A stretch of DNA of 19,277 bases from Desulfuromonadales bacterium (GCA_029859485.1 JAOUDB010000014.1:1-19277), one strand, 5' to 3'; counted from the first letter of the stretch, positions 7,039 to 14,378 are shown. Numbers and translations are program-made. Notes: generated by a model not told the origin, from the letters alone.

Positions 7039-8661
7039 TTAGCCAAGGATTTCCTTGAGGTCTGCTTCGGCAGTTGTGATCGGGCCAATGTTGTAATTCT
7101 CAACCAGGAAGTTGAGCACGTTCGGCGTAATGAATGCCGGTAGTGATGGTCCGAGTTTGATGTTCTTGATGCCGAGATGGAGCAGAGTCAGCAGGATGGC
7201 AACAGCCTTCTGCTCGTACCATGACAGAACCATGGAGAGAGGCAGATCGTTGACGCCGCACTCAAATGCGTCTGCGAGGGCAACGGCAACCTGGATGGCG
7301 CTGTAGGCGTCGTTGCACTGACCGACGTCGAGCAGGCGAGGGATGCCACCGATATCGCCGAGGTCGAGCTTGTTAAAGCGGAACTTACCGCAAGCCAGGG
7401 TCAGGATAACGGTATCTTTAGGAGCTTGCTCTGCAAACTCGGTGTAGTAGTTACGGCCGGATTTGGCACCGTCGCAGCCACCGACCAGGAAGAAATGTTT
7501 GATCGCGCCGGCCTTGACACCTTCGATGACCTTGTCGGCAACACCGAGGATGGCGTTGTGACCGAAGCCGGTCAGGATCTCCTGGCCCGGAGCATCTTCG
7601 AAACCACCGCAGGCTTGGGCTTTAGCGATAACTTCCGAGAAGTCCCAACCCTCAACATGCTTGACGCCAGGCCATTGCACCAGGCCCCAGGTGAAGAGGC
7701 GATCGACGTAGCTGTCTGCAGGCTTCTGGATGCAGTTGGTGTTGAAGATGATAGCGCCAGGGAATTCTGCGAACTCTTTGTGCTGGTCTTGCCATGCACC
7801 ACCATAGTTAGCGACCAGGTGAGAGTATTTCTTCAGGCCGGGATAGCCGTGAGCAGGCAGCATCTCGCCGTGGGTGTAGATGTTGACGCCTGTGCCTTCG
7901 GTCTGCTTGAGCAGCTCTTCAAGAAACTTGAGGTCGTGGCCGGAAACCAGAATGCCTTTGCCCGCCTTGGTACCCAACTGGACAGAAGTTGGAACCGGGT
8001 GGCCGTATGCTTCAACATGGGCCTGGTTGAGCAGCTCCATCGTCACATAGTTGATGCGACCGGCTTCCATGGCCAGACCGACGTTCGCCATCAGGTCGAG
8101 GCTGTCGTCGAGCATTGCGGCCAGGGCCTTGTGAGTGTAAGCGTAGATCTCATCAGATTCTTTGCCGAGGATGCGGGCATGGTCAGCATAGGCTGCGTAG
8201 CCTTTGATGCCATACATGATGATCTCACGAACCGAGTGAATGTCAGCGTCGACGGTGTAGTCTTTGACTCCATGCAGTTGGCCTAGCTTGATTTGGTCAT
8301 CAATCGATGCAGGCAGCGCCCAGTCTTGAGCCGCACCGGGAACGGCACCATCATAAACGCCGGCCAGTTGCTTGGCCTTGCCGCGCAGACGTACGCCTTC
8401 AGTGATAAACTTGGCAACAGCTTCAGGATCAAAATCGACATTGGTGACGGTAGTGAAGAGGCCGTCGATCATGAAACGATCGATTTCCTGGTCCTTGGCA
8501 CCATTTGCTCGGGCTTTGTCGGCCCAGAATGCGATGCCTTTCATGGTGTAAACCAGCAAGTCTTGCAGGGCGGCTACATCAGGTTGTTTGCCGCAGACAC
8601 CGACCGCTGTACAGCCGGTTCCTTTGGATGCTTGCTCACATTGGTAACAAAACATTGACAT
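7039..8661 (-). CDS. hcp: Hydroxylamine reductase / hybrid cluster protein, class I
   Basis: A 540-residue cytoplasmic Fe-S-O enzyme that reduces hydroxylamine in vitro and acts in defence against nitric oxide and related nitrogen stress. The start MSMFCYQCEQ is chosen because GGAGG lies just before it; a longer in-frame ATG at 8676 would place that ribosome site inside the gene. The N-terminal cluster motif is C-x2-C-x8-C-x5-C (CYQCEQASKGTGCTAVGVCG), the short spacing of class I enzymes from anaerobes, unlike E. coli Hcp. Ligands of the hybrid cluster are visible in order: His in SGHDLKFLEE, Glu in THGEMLPAHGYP, Cys in NTNCIQKP, the persulfide Cys in GGCDGAKSGRNYYTEF, Cys in LACGKFRFNK, Cys in DVGQCNDAYSA, and Glu/Lys in SWYEQKAV. 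It is transcribed alone, with no Hcr reductase beside it. Confidence 0.97.
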   Translation of the reverse strand: MSMFCYQCEQASKGTGCTAVGVCGKQPDVAALQDLLVYTMKGIAFWADKARANGAKDQEIDRFMIDGLFTTVTNVDFDPEAVAKFITEGVRLRGKAKQLAGVYDGAVPGAAQDWALPASIDDQIKLGQLHGVKDYTVDADIHSVREIIMYGIKGYAAYADHARILGKESDEIYAYTHKALAAMLDDSLDLMANVGLAMEAGRINYVTMELLNQAHVEAYGHPVPTSVQLGTKAGKGILVSGHDLKFLEELLKQTEGTGVNIYTHGEMLPAHGYPGLKKYSHLVANYGGAWQDQHKEFAEFPGAIIFNTNCIQKPADSYVDRLFTWGLVQWPGVKHVEGWDFSEVIAKAQACGGFEDAPGQEILTGFGHNAILGVADKVIEGVKAGAIKHFFLVGGCDGAKSGRNYYTEFAEQAPKDTVILTLACGKFRFNKLDLGDIGGIPRLLDVGQCNDAYSAIQVAVALADAFECGVNDLPLSMVLSWYEQKAVAILLTLLHLGIKNIKLGPSLPAFITPNVLNFLVENYNIGPITTAEADLKEILG

Positions 8662-8695
8662 GGGATTTTCCTCCATTAGGTTCGTTGAGTTAAGG

Positions 8696-8716
8696 TTTTG
8701 TTCAGTCGTGACAAAA
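8696..8716 (-). promoter_or_regulatory. Inverted repeat upstream of hcp, possible Crp/Fnr-type site
   Basis: TTTTGT (8696-8701) and ACAAAA (8711-8716) form a perfect 6-bp inverted repeat with a 9-base spacer, 35-55 bases before the hcp start. In many anaerobes hcp is controlled by HcpR, a Crp/Fnr-family regulator binding symmetrical sites of this size. The inner bases are not symmetrical, so this is only a candidate. Confidence 0.35.
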
Positions 8717-8910
8717 CATGATAACTTTAACAGGTTTTTGGCAGTTGTCTTTCTGCTTTTAGTGCTATGATTTGCTATAACTATTCATAGAACTTGATGT
8801 GAGAGTAACCCAGCGCTTGCCTGGATGGATTTGACAGAGGTCAAGAAAATCAAAATAAAATGAGGTCGATGCTTAAATAATTCAGCTCCCTCGTTATCTG
8901 GAGTTTCTGT

Positions 8911-9387
8911 ATGAATTACTGGTTAATGAAGTCTGAACCTGATTGTTTCTCCCTCGATGATTTGCAGCAGATGCCGAACATGACTGATCACTGGGACGGA
9001 GTGCGTAATTACCAGGCCCGAAACCTTATGCGTGATACCATCAAGGTTGGTGACGGCGTGCTTTTCTATCACAGCAATTGCAAGGAACCGTCGATCGTTG
9101 GCTTGGCCAAGGTCGTGCGAGAAGGTTATCCGGATCATACCGCCCTTGATCCACGCGAGAAGCACTTTGATCCCAAGTCTACGGATGAAAAGCCAATTTG
9201 GTTTATGGTAGACGTTCAGTACCTTTGTCATCTTCCGCACCCTTTAAGTCGAGATGCGCTGCGTCAACATCCGACGCTCAGTGGCATGGGCGTCTTGCGC
9301 AAGGGCAACCGCCTTTCGGTTCAACCCGTTGCCGCTGAAGAGTGGCAAACGGTCCTTTCTATAAATGGTTTAGATGACCCGTTGTAA
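8911..9387 (+). CDS. EVE-domain protein
   Basis: A 158-residue protein that is a single EVE domain, a PUA-like fold. The family signature is clear: MNYWLMKSEPDCFSLDDL at the start, WDGVRNYQARNLMR near residue 29, VGDGVLFYHSNC near residue 47, and IVGLAKVVREGYPDHTALD. Relatives such as human THYN1 bind modified bases in nucleic acids, and bacterial EVE proteins are often found near restriction or RNA-modification genes. No such partner is present here, so the target is unknown. CTGGAG stands upstream of the ATG. The length equals the usual stand-alone form. It diverges from hcp across a 249-base gap that must hold both promoters; it is followed 67 bases later by the AsmA gene on the same strand. 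Confidence 0.93.
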   Translation: MNYWLMKSEPDCFSLDDLQQMPNMTDHWDGVRNYQARNLMRDTIKVGDGVLFYHSNCKEPSIVGLAKVVREGYPDHTALDPREKHFDPKSTDEKPIWFMVDVQYLCHLPHPLSRDALRQHPTLSGMGVLRKGNRLSVQPVAAEEWQTVLSINGLDDPL

Positions 9388-9395
9388 GTATATTG

Positions 9396-9409
9396 CGTCA
9401 AACTTGACG
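9396..9409. repeat. Short palindrome between the EVE and AsmA genes
   Basis: CGTCAA-AC-TTGACG is a perfect 6-bp inverted repeat with a 2-base centre, just after the EVE gene stop. A near copy (GTCAAGCTTGAC) occurs at 14594-14605. It could be an operator for the AsmA gene or a dispersed short repeat. Confidence 0.4.
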
Positions 9410-9454
9410 TCAGTTGGTTAACGAATAAATTCTGTTGTGGCTTGGGGTGTGTAA

Positions 9455-11887
9455 ATGAATAAATTTTTGAAAATACTGTCCGGTATCGGCGCTGCCCTGA
9501 TTCTTCTTGTTGTTGCCTTGCTCGTACTGGCGACGGTGTTGATTACCCCTGAGAGGGTGAAAGAAACAATCCTGCCACTGGCTGAAGAGAACCTCCAGCG
9601 CAAGATCGAACTTGGCGACATTGAGGTCAGCCTGTTCTCCGGCATCGAGATCCACGGGCTGAAGCTCTATGAGAAGAACGGCCAGGATCTCTTCGTCTCT
9701 ACCGATATGGTCAGGCTCAAATACCAATTGTTACCATTGTTGGCGATGAAGGTCGTTATTGACGAGGTCCGCCTGGAAAAGCCGAATGTCAGGGTCGTTC
9801 GATTTAAAGATGGGCAGTTCAATTATAGCGATCTGGTCGATGGCGTGGACTCTGAACCCACACCTGAAGATACCCAGCTTCAAACTCCACAAGGCAGTGA
9901 GTCGACGAGCAGTGAGAGCGACCGTCCTATCAGCCTGCTTGTCTCAAACCTGCTCCTTCAGGATGGCCATCTGGTATTCCTCGATCATGTCCTGAATGAC
10001 AAAGCGCCTTATCGTTATGAAATCTCTGGCTTGCAGGTCGCTGCAAAGGGCGTAACACTCACTGGGAAGATCCCACTCTCGGTGCAGTGCCAACTCAACG
10101 AAAGCCCTTTGACACTTGATGGGCATATCAACCTGCAGCCCTTCAGCGTGGACTTCGATATCGCAATGAAGTCTCTGGACGTTGTCGCATTCAGCCCCTA
10201 TTTCAAGGAAAGTCTGCCTGGCAAGCTGGGTGGGGCGAAGCTTTCTCTCAAATCAAACCTGCTCGGAACCTTCGAAGATTTGGTTTTGAAAGGCTCAGTA
10301 TCTCTGGCTGACCTGGATATTCTCCTTGACGCCATGCCGGAAGCTCCTCTGGAAAAGGCAGAAGTGAATGTCGACTTCGACCTCCTGCTGGCTCATAAGA
10401 AGGATTTACTTCAGATCCATAGTTTTGATCTTGATTTCAATGGTATCAAGCTCGGGGTCGTCGGTAAGATCGACACTGTTCTTACCAGACCGACTCTCAA
10501 TCTCACCCTCTCTGTTCCTGATTTAAAAGTCCGTCAGGCGATCGATGCCGTACCGCAGAGCTTGGTTGGTGACGTACGCTCCCTTGACCCCGCGGGATCA
10601 CTTTCAGCAGAGGCATCTTTGGCAGGTTCCCTCGATAACCCTCAATCTTTATTGAAATCGGCACAGGTTGATCTTGAAGAGGTTCAGGCCACGGCAGGGG
10701 GGCAACGTCCTGCTTTTTCCGGACGTTTGCTGCTGAGCGGTAATCATATTAACTCTGAAGGGTTAAAGGTTCGCCTCGGTGATAATCATGCTGACATTAA
10801 GCTTACGGCCAACCGACTCTATACCTCACCTGTCGTTGTTACTGCGGATATTACTTCAAAGAGGTTCCTGCTTGAGCCCCTCCTGCTGGGTAGCGCGTCA
10901 CCGGCTGTCGCCGCAGAAGAGGTGGCGACCGGGACGAACAAGGGGCGGGGCGACGATGAGGAGCTTGGGCCCTTTGATATCCCGATTCATGCTAGCGGTT
11001 CCATCTCGGTGGCTGAGGCTCTCTGGAAAGATTTGACGATCAGGGATTTCATTGCCCGTTATGAACTGAAAGATAACATCTTCAAACTTTCACAGATGGA
11101 TGGCAATGTGGCTGGTGGCTCATTCAGTACCACTGCAAGTGTCGATCTTAGGAAGAAAGGCCTTGCGTACAGTGCAAACCTTGGTTTAAATGCTGTTCAG
11201 GCAGATCCGTTGCTGACCGCCTTCCTCCCGAAAGCAGCAGGAAGCCTGCTCGGAGCTATGAATCTGAACTTTGATCTGGATGGTCGTGGCTCTCAGTGGA
11301 AATCTATTAGCCGTAATCTCTCTGGCGCTGGTGATATGCTGGTCTCAGACGGACGCCTGACTAGTCCGGGGTTGGTCAAGGGCTTTAGCTCTATTTTGCA
11401 GCTTTCAGGTCTTAAAGATATCCAGTTTGAAAATTTCAAGGCTCAGTTCAAGATTGTTAATGGAAAGGTTCGTTTGGACAGCCAGCTTACCAGCGAACGA
11501 CTGAAACTTTCCCCGCAAGGCTCGATCGGTTTGGATGGTTCTCTGGATTTGGGACTTGATACGCGTCTTAGCCCAGAACTTTCGGCCAAGCTTGATAAAG
11601 GTGGCAGTGTCACGCGCTACCTGGAAGATCAGGACGGTTGGACCCAGCTGCCGTTATTGCTGACAGGAGACTTCTCCTCGCCCCAATTTGGCCTTGATCC
11701 GAAAGGAATTAACCGTCAGGCGAGTAAAGCTTTGGGTCAGGAGCTAAATCGTCAACTTGATAAACTATTCAAGTCGAAAGACAGCAAAAGTACAGCCGAG
11801 GATCAATCCGGAGGAAAGGCTGAGCCTGCGGAGGACCCGGGCCGTAAGCTGTTACAGGACTCTCTACAGAAACTCTTTGGCAATTGA
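9455..11887 (+). CDS. AsmA-family protein (large envelope protein)
   Basis: An 810-residue protein with one N-terminal membrane helix (about residues 5-30) and the rest in the periplasm. Right after the helix, ITPERVKETILPLAEENLQ and the IEVSLFSGIEIHGLKLYE segment are the typical start of AsmA-like proteins. The C-terminal part has the AsmA_2 pattern: LSGAGDMLVSDGRLTSPGLV, then LKDIQFENFKAQFKIVNGKV and repeated beta-strand units of the form GSLDLGLDTRLSP. Such proteins are long beta-groove structures thought to bridge membranes and move phospholipids, or to assist outer-membrane assembly. Two low-complexity linkers rich in Ser, Glu and Asp sit near residues 132-155 and 480-510. The tail after residue 765 is charged. 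A GGGGTG ribosome site precedes the ATG. The specific substrate is unknown. Confidence 0.88.
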   Translation: MNKFLKILSGIGAALILLVVALLVLATVLITPERVKETILPLAEENLQRKIELGDIEVSLFSGIEIHGLKLYEKNGQDLFVSTDMVRLKYQLLPLLAMKVVIDEVRLEKPNVRVVRFKDGQFNYSDLVDGVDSEPTPEDTQLQTPQGSESTSSESDRPISLLVSNLLLQDGHLVFLDHVLNDKAPYRYEISGLQVAAKGVTLTGKIPLSVQCQLNESPLTLDGHINLQPFSVDFDIAMKSLDVVAFSPYFKESLPGKLGGAKLSLKSNLLGTFEDLVLKGSVSLADLDILLDAMPEAPLEKAEVNVDFDLLLAHKKDLLQIHSFDLDFNGIKLGVVGKIDTVLTRPTLNLTLSVPDLKVRQAIDAVPQSLVGDVRSLDPAGSLSAEASLAGSLDNPQSLLKSAQVDLEEVQATAGGQRPAFSGRLLLSGNHINSEGLKVRLGDNHADIKLTANRLYTSPVVVTADITSKRFLLEPLLLGSASPAVAAEEVATGTNKGRGDDEELGPFDIPIHASGSISVAEALWKDLTIRDFIARYELKDNIFKLSQMDGNVAGGSFSTTASVDLRKKGLAYSANLGLNAVQADPLLTAFLPKAAGSLLGAMNLNFDLDGRGSQWKSISRNLSGAGDMLVSDGRLTSPGLVKGFSSILQLSGLKDIQFENFKAQFKIVNGKVRLDSQLTSERLKLSPQGSIGLDGSLDLGLDTRLSPELSAKLDKGGSVTRYLEDQDGWTQLPLLLTGDFSSPQFGLDPKGINRQASKALGQELNRQLDKLFKSKDSKSTAEDQSGGKAEPAEDPGRKLLQDSLQKLFGN

Positions 11888-11912
11888 CAGTTGCTCAAGC
11901 CTGCGGTACAAA
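11884..11912 (+). promoter_or_regulatory. Sigma70 promoter for the rubrerythrin-like gene
   Basis: TTGACA at 11884-11889 and TACAAA at 11907-11912 are separated by exactly 17 bases. The -35 box overlaps the stop codon of the AsmA gene, so the ferritin-like gene is transcribed on its own as well as by any read-through. The leader would be only about 20 bases. Confidence 0.65.
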
Positions 11913-11940
11913 CGAAGGTAAACAAAGGAAGGCACTATTT

Positions 11941-12432
11941 ATGAGTGGTATCAAGTACTTCAGTGGTTTTGAAGTTGTTCGCGCCGCAAAGGAAGTCGAA
12001 AAAAATGGCCATCGTTTTTATTCGACCATGTCGGAGAGAGCTTCCGATCCGACGTTAAAAGAGCTCTTCTCCTGGTTGGCTCAGGATGAAGTTGAGCATC
12101 TCAAGCACTTGACTCAATTGGAGGCAAAGTATCAGGATGGCGCAATTGTCGAGTATGAAGAGGAGTTCCTGCCATACTTAAGCCAATTCTCCGACACGAA
12201 AATTTTTCCTGATGCGGAACAGCTCGAAGCGGTTTTGAAAACTGACACGGCAGATATCCAGGCTCTTGATCTTGCGATAGAAGCAGAAGAGACGTTCGCC
12301 GAATATTTTCTTAAGGCCAGTGCTCTTGCTCTGGCTGATGATGGTCGGGAAGCTTTCAGTTGGTTGGCCGGTGAAGAGGTCAGACACGCAAAGATCTTAA
12401 AAGAGCGTCGCGCTAAATTTTCCGGAGAGTAA
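11941..12432 (+). CDS. Rubrerythrin-family ferritin-like diiron protein
   Basis: A 163-residue four-helix-bundle protein of the rubrerythrin group, without the C-terminal rubredoxin domain. The ATG at 11941 follows AAAGGAAGG; an in-frame upstream start at 11884 overlaps the previous gene and is not used. Diiron ligands can be followed through the helices: E20 in AKEVEKNGHRFY, then E50-x2-H53 in QDEVEHLKHL, a Glu in AIEAEETFAEYF, and a second ExxH in GEEVRHAKIL near the end. The family reduces peroxide or stores iron in anaerobes. Without a rubredoxin domain it would need a separate electron donor, so its reaction is inferred, not shown. The own promoter upstream suits an oxidative-stress or constitutive role. 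Confidence 0.88.
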   Translation: MSGIKYFSGFEVVRAAKEVEKNGHRFYSTMSERASDPTLKELFSWLAQDEVEHLKHLTQLEAKYQDGAIVEYEEEFLPYLSQFSDTKIFPDAEQLEAVLKTDTADIQALDLAIEAEETFAEYFLKASALALADDGREAFSWLAGEEVRHAKILKERRAKFSGE

Positions 12433-12484
12433 TCTGCTTTTTTTAATGAAGTTGTTCAGGCTGTATTGATATTTGGGGGATGGT

Positions 12485-12826
12485 ATGGCGGAAAGTCGTT
12501 TTAAGAAGCGCCACCGCAAACGGATTTCACTCAACTTTGGTATCAGCAAGGCCGAAAAGTTCGGTTTTACTGACGATATCAATCACCATGGGCTATTTGT
12601 CCGTTCTTCCGTTTGCGCTAAACCTGGAGCAACCATAAAGGTAGAGATCAAGCACGAGTCTGGCTTGATTGCATTTTTAGGCGAAGTGCGTTGGGCTAAA
12701 AAGGTTCCGGCCAACATTCTACACAAGCTCAAGGGCGGGATGGGCGTACAGATTATCTCTTTCCTGTCTGGCGAAGAGATTTATCATGCGCTGTGCGACG
12801 AACTTGTTGAAAAGTGGGGGGAATGA
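12485..12826 (+). CDS. PilZ-domain protein (c-di-GMP effector candidate)
   Basis: A 113-residue single-domain protein. The ATG at 12485 is chosen over a TTG at 12473 because GGGGGA lies 5-10 bases upstream. The N-terminus has the PilZ arginine motif RxxxR (R9 to R13 in RHRKR). The second motif, normally D/N-x-S-x-x-G, reads D31-I-N-H-H-G36, so the usual Ser is Asn. The rest follows the PilZ barrel: GLFVRSSVCAKPGATIKVEI, then FLGEVRWAKKVP and GGMGVQIIS. PilZ domains bind c-di-GMP and pass the signal to motility, polysaccharide or gene-expression machinery. The altered motif may weaken binding. It has no partner domain. It lies 52 bases after the rubrerythrin-like gene and ends at a strong terminator; a c-di-GMP-riboswitch-like leader begins about 430 bases downstream. 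Confidence 0.85.
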   Translation: MAESRFKKRHRKRISLNFGISKAEKFGFTDDINHHGLFVRSSVCAKPGATIKVEIKHESGLIAFLGEVRWAKKVPANILHKLKGGMGVQIISFLSGEEIYHALCDELVEKWGE

Positions 12827-12869
12827 CAAGCGACCGGATTATTCTCTTACTGTTGAGAACCTTAAAGTG

Positions 12870-12905
12870 AAAGGCCTGCCGCTTGATGCGCAGGCCTTTG
12901 CTTTT
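12870..12905 (+). terminator. Intrinsic terminator after the PilZ gene
   Basis: AAAGGCCTGC (12870-12879) and GCAGGCCTTT (12890-12899) pair perfectly over 10 bp around a 10-base loop and are followed by GCTTTT. It ends the rubrerythrin-PilZ transcript 44 bases after the PilZ stop. Confidence 0.85.
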
Positions 12906-12937
12906 ACCTATCCTTATGTCCCTAATCACGGGCTATT

Positions 12938-13076
12938 CCGGCGTCGAAACCCGCCGGTTCGTTTGAAACTATTGCAATGATCGGGCTTAGAATCGATAGG
13001 CGAACCTCCTTGCAGGGGGTTGAAGATCTAAGCAACGTTGCTTCAGATCCATTATAGCGGTTATTTAGTTTTTTTC
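12938..13076. other. Structured non-coding segment with three hairpins
   Basis: Within 140 bases there are three stem-loops: CCGGCG/CGCCGG at 12938-12957 with an 8-base loop, AACCTCC/GGGGGTT at 13003-13021 with a 5-base loop, and a long near-perfect palindrome at 13025-13049 (GATCT-AAGCAAC against GTTGCTT-C-AGATC, one bulged C). A run of seven T at 13069-13075 follows about 20 bases later. No reading frame with a ribosome site covers it. It might be a small RNA or the end of one, but I recognise no family. Confidence 0.35.
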
Positions 13077-13171
13077 ACGTCTAGAAAGATTTTTTATTAC
13101 TCATCTTCGAAGTGGGAGTCGTTAAGTCTTACACAGGAGAGAGATTGGATTAAATTAATTTTTTTTGGCTG

Positions 13172-13199
13172 TTGACAGGCTTATTGCTTGGTTTATTTT
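13172..13199 (+). promoter_or_regulatory. Sigma70 promoter of the riboswitch-controlled gene
   Basis: TTGACA at 13172-13177 is a consensus -35 box; TATTTT at 13194-13199 is a fair -10 box with a 16-base spacer. The surroundings are very AT-rich. The transcript would begin near 13206, about 50 bases before the first base of the leader structure. Confidence 0.55.
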
Positions 13200-13254
13200 T
13201 TAAGTAGTAAATAATATTTGTGTGCTTGAGATTGTTAATTTTTTTGCGCTTCGT

Positions 13255-13380
13255 GAGGGGGCAACTAAAAACGTAAAAGCCATCCCTATCGTAAGGTAGG
13301 TGCGGAAAGCTTCGGATCCGCCCACAAAAACTTCTTCGGACAGCCGGGTTGCCATCATATTGGCCCCGGCTTTTGTTTTT
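13255..13380 (+). promoter_or_regulatory. Riboswitch-like leader, probably of the GEMM (c-di-GMP / cGAMP) class
   Basis: GGCAAC (13259-13264) can pair with GTTGCC (13348-13353), closing a domain of about 95 bases. Inside, CCTATC/GGTAGG (13285-13300) is a stem capped by the GNRA loop GTAA, then comes GGAAAGC (13304-13310), and the 3' side reads CAGCCGGGTTGCC (13341-13353). A GNRA-capped first hairpin, an internal (G)CAAAGC-like linker and the ending AGCCGGGTTGCC are hallmarks of GEMM-I aptamers. The linker has one mismatch here, and I could not fold a clean third stem or find the usual tetraloop receptor, so the class is likely but not proven. The 3' strand is shared with a terminator, so folding of the aptamer should prevent termination and switch the gene on. 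Confidence 0.55.
13342..13380 (+). terminator. Conditional terminator of the leader (expression platform)
   Basis: AGCCGGG (13342-13348) pairs with CCCGGCT (13365-13371), and inside it GCC (13351-13353) with GGC (13362-13364). The stem is followed by TTTTGTTTTT. Its left arm overlaps the GTTGCC strand that closes the aptamer, so the two folds exclude each other. It lies 35 bases upstream of the next gene. Confidence 0.8.
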
Positions 13381-13414
13381 CCTGCCGGGAGAATGCATCG
13401 GGAAGGAGATTCTT

Positions 13415-13771
13415 ATGGACGTTTTTTTGTTAAGCATCGTCAGTTCGTTTGTACTCTTCGCTGTGCTGCTGCCACTCTTTGGGGTTTGTCTTGGACTCTT
13501 CTGCTATTACGTATTGCCGTATGTCTTTGGCGGACTTGTTGCGGCGATACTCCTTGTGCTCACAGGTGTGAAAATCCTGCTGGCTTTATGGACCTGGTGT
13601 CTGGCTCTTCTTTGGGCTTCTTCTGTGGTGTTTGTTAAAATGAGATTCCGCCATATGGGTGAAGAGATCGAGCATTATCGTGCTGCTCACACCATTCTGT
13701 TGTTTGGAGGGCCGTACCGCCGTAAGCGCAACGAGCTGCGTGAAGCTTTTGCCGGTGAAGGTGAGATTTAG
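13415..13771 (+). CDS. Small membrane protein of unknown function under leader control
   Basis: A 118-residue protein that I do not recognise. The ATG at 13415 follows GGGAAGGAGA; longer in-frame starts lie inside the terminator. About residues 1-32 and 33-72 are strongly hydrophobic, giving two long or three to four shorter membrane helices (FLLSIVSSFVLFAVLLPLFG; FGGLVAAILLVLTGVKILLA). They include Cys25, Cys30 and Trp-rich LWTWCLALLW. The last 45 residues are charged and probably cytoplasmic, with RRKRNELREAF next to GGPY. It is the only gene downstream of the riboswitch-like leader, which sits between it and a promoter, so its production is presumably set by a cyclic dinucleotide. A link to motility, pili or the envelope would fit, but nothing in the protein shows it. 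Confidence 0.75.
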   Translation: MDVFLLSIVSSFVLFAVLLPLFGVCLGLFCYYVLPYVFGGLVAAILLVLTGVKILLALWTWCLALLWASSVVFVKMRFRHMGEEIEHYRAAHTILLFGGPYRRKRNELREAFAGEGEI

Positions 13772-13877
13772 GTTTCTTGGGGTTCTGGCAGCACTAAATA
13801 ACCTCGAGGGTTTATGCTCCTGGTCGATAGTCACTCTACCTGCCTCTGTATTAAAGGCCGTTTTCTTGGTTTGTCTA

Positions 13878-14246
13878 TTACCAGCCTTCATGGTTCAACA
13901 GAAGCTCACAGATGATCTCTGTGCATTCGTGGTCAAGGTCAAGAGTCAGGCCACTTAAAGATTTGTGACATTCGATTCGATATGCCAGCTCTTCTCCCCA
14001 CGCCGGGTCGTAAAAACTGACCATGGCTGCCAGGAATTGCTCTTCCCCCTCGCTCTCTTCTTCGAAAAGTGCTTCTATCGTTCCTTTCAGGGGCCTTAGC
14101 TCTTCTTTTGTCCGCGCTGTTTCAGGTGAGCCGGGTCCAAAGAATTGCGGGCCTAGAAATTCAACACCATGCTTCCAAGCATCGAGGAAACGCGCACGTT
14201 TCTGGTCCGACTGCTGAAGTACATTCAGCACATTATCTTTGTGCAT
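13878..14246 (-). CDS. Conserved-looking hypothetical protein, 122 residues
   Basis: I do not recognise this gene. GAGGTG stands at the right distance before the ATG, and codon use is ordinary, so it is likely real. The protein is soluble and acidic, with no signal peptide or membrane helix. Notable parts are the N-terminal LQQSDQKRARFLDAWKHGVE, a Gly/Pro-rich turn (FLGPQFFGPGSPE), an acidic run FEEESEGEEQ and a C-terminal segment with paired cysteines (ECTEIICELLLNHEGW). It looks mostly helical. It converges with the small membrane gene across a 106-base gap and stands apart from the signalling genes further upstream on its strand. Confidence 0.65.
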   Translation of the reverse strand: MHKDNVLNVLQQSDQKRARFLDAWKHGVEFLGPQFFGPGSPETARTKEELRPLKGTIEALFEEESEGEEQFLAAMVSFYDPAWGEELAYRIECHKSLSGLTLDLDHECTEIICELLLNHEGW

Positions 14247-14337
14247 GAGTCACCTCACTTGTTCTGCACAGGAGCCTTGACTGGTTTTTAAAGATATTTT
14301 AACAGAGAAAAGTGTTTGTGCCGGGTCGTGGGGATAT

Positions 14338-14378
14338 TTTATGGGGACACCATACGAACGACATTGCGTCCCCATAAA
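14338..14378. repeat. REP-like inverted repeat
   Basis: TTTATGGGGAC (14338-14348) and GTCCCCATAAA (14368-14378) are perfect 11-bp inverted copies around a 19-base loop beginning ACCATA. Extended by one bulged T, the match reaches ATATT outside. GGGGAC plus ACCATAC is reminiscent of short repeats tied to REP-associated Y1 transposases (RAYT) in many proteobacteria. No transposase gene is in the window. Confidence 0.55.

Noticed and set aside
7426..8286. A 286-codon open frame on the + strand opposite hcp
   Set aside because: It is antisense to a gene with all catalytic motifs, shows no recognisable domain, and arises from codon bias on the other strand.
12938..12960. Minus-strand GGGTTTCGACGCC stem-loop resembling a tRNA T arm
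   Set aside because: Loop length is wrong and no acceptor, D or anticodon arm can be built around it.
12786..12980. A 64-codon open frame overlapping the PilZ end
   Set aside because: It runs through the terminator hairpin and has no ribosome site.
13660..13958. A + strand 99-codon open frame past the small membrane gene
   Set aside because: It overlaps two supported genes in a different frame and has no ribosome site.
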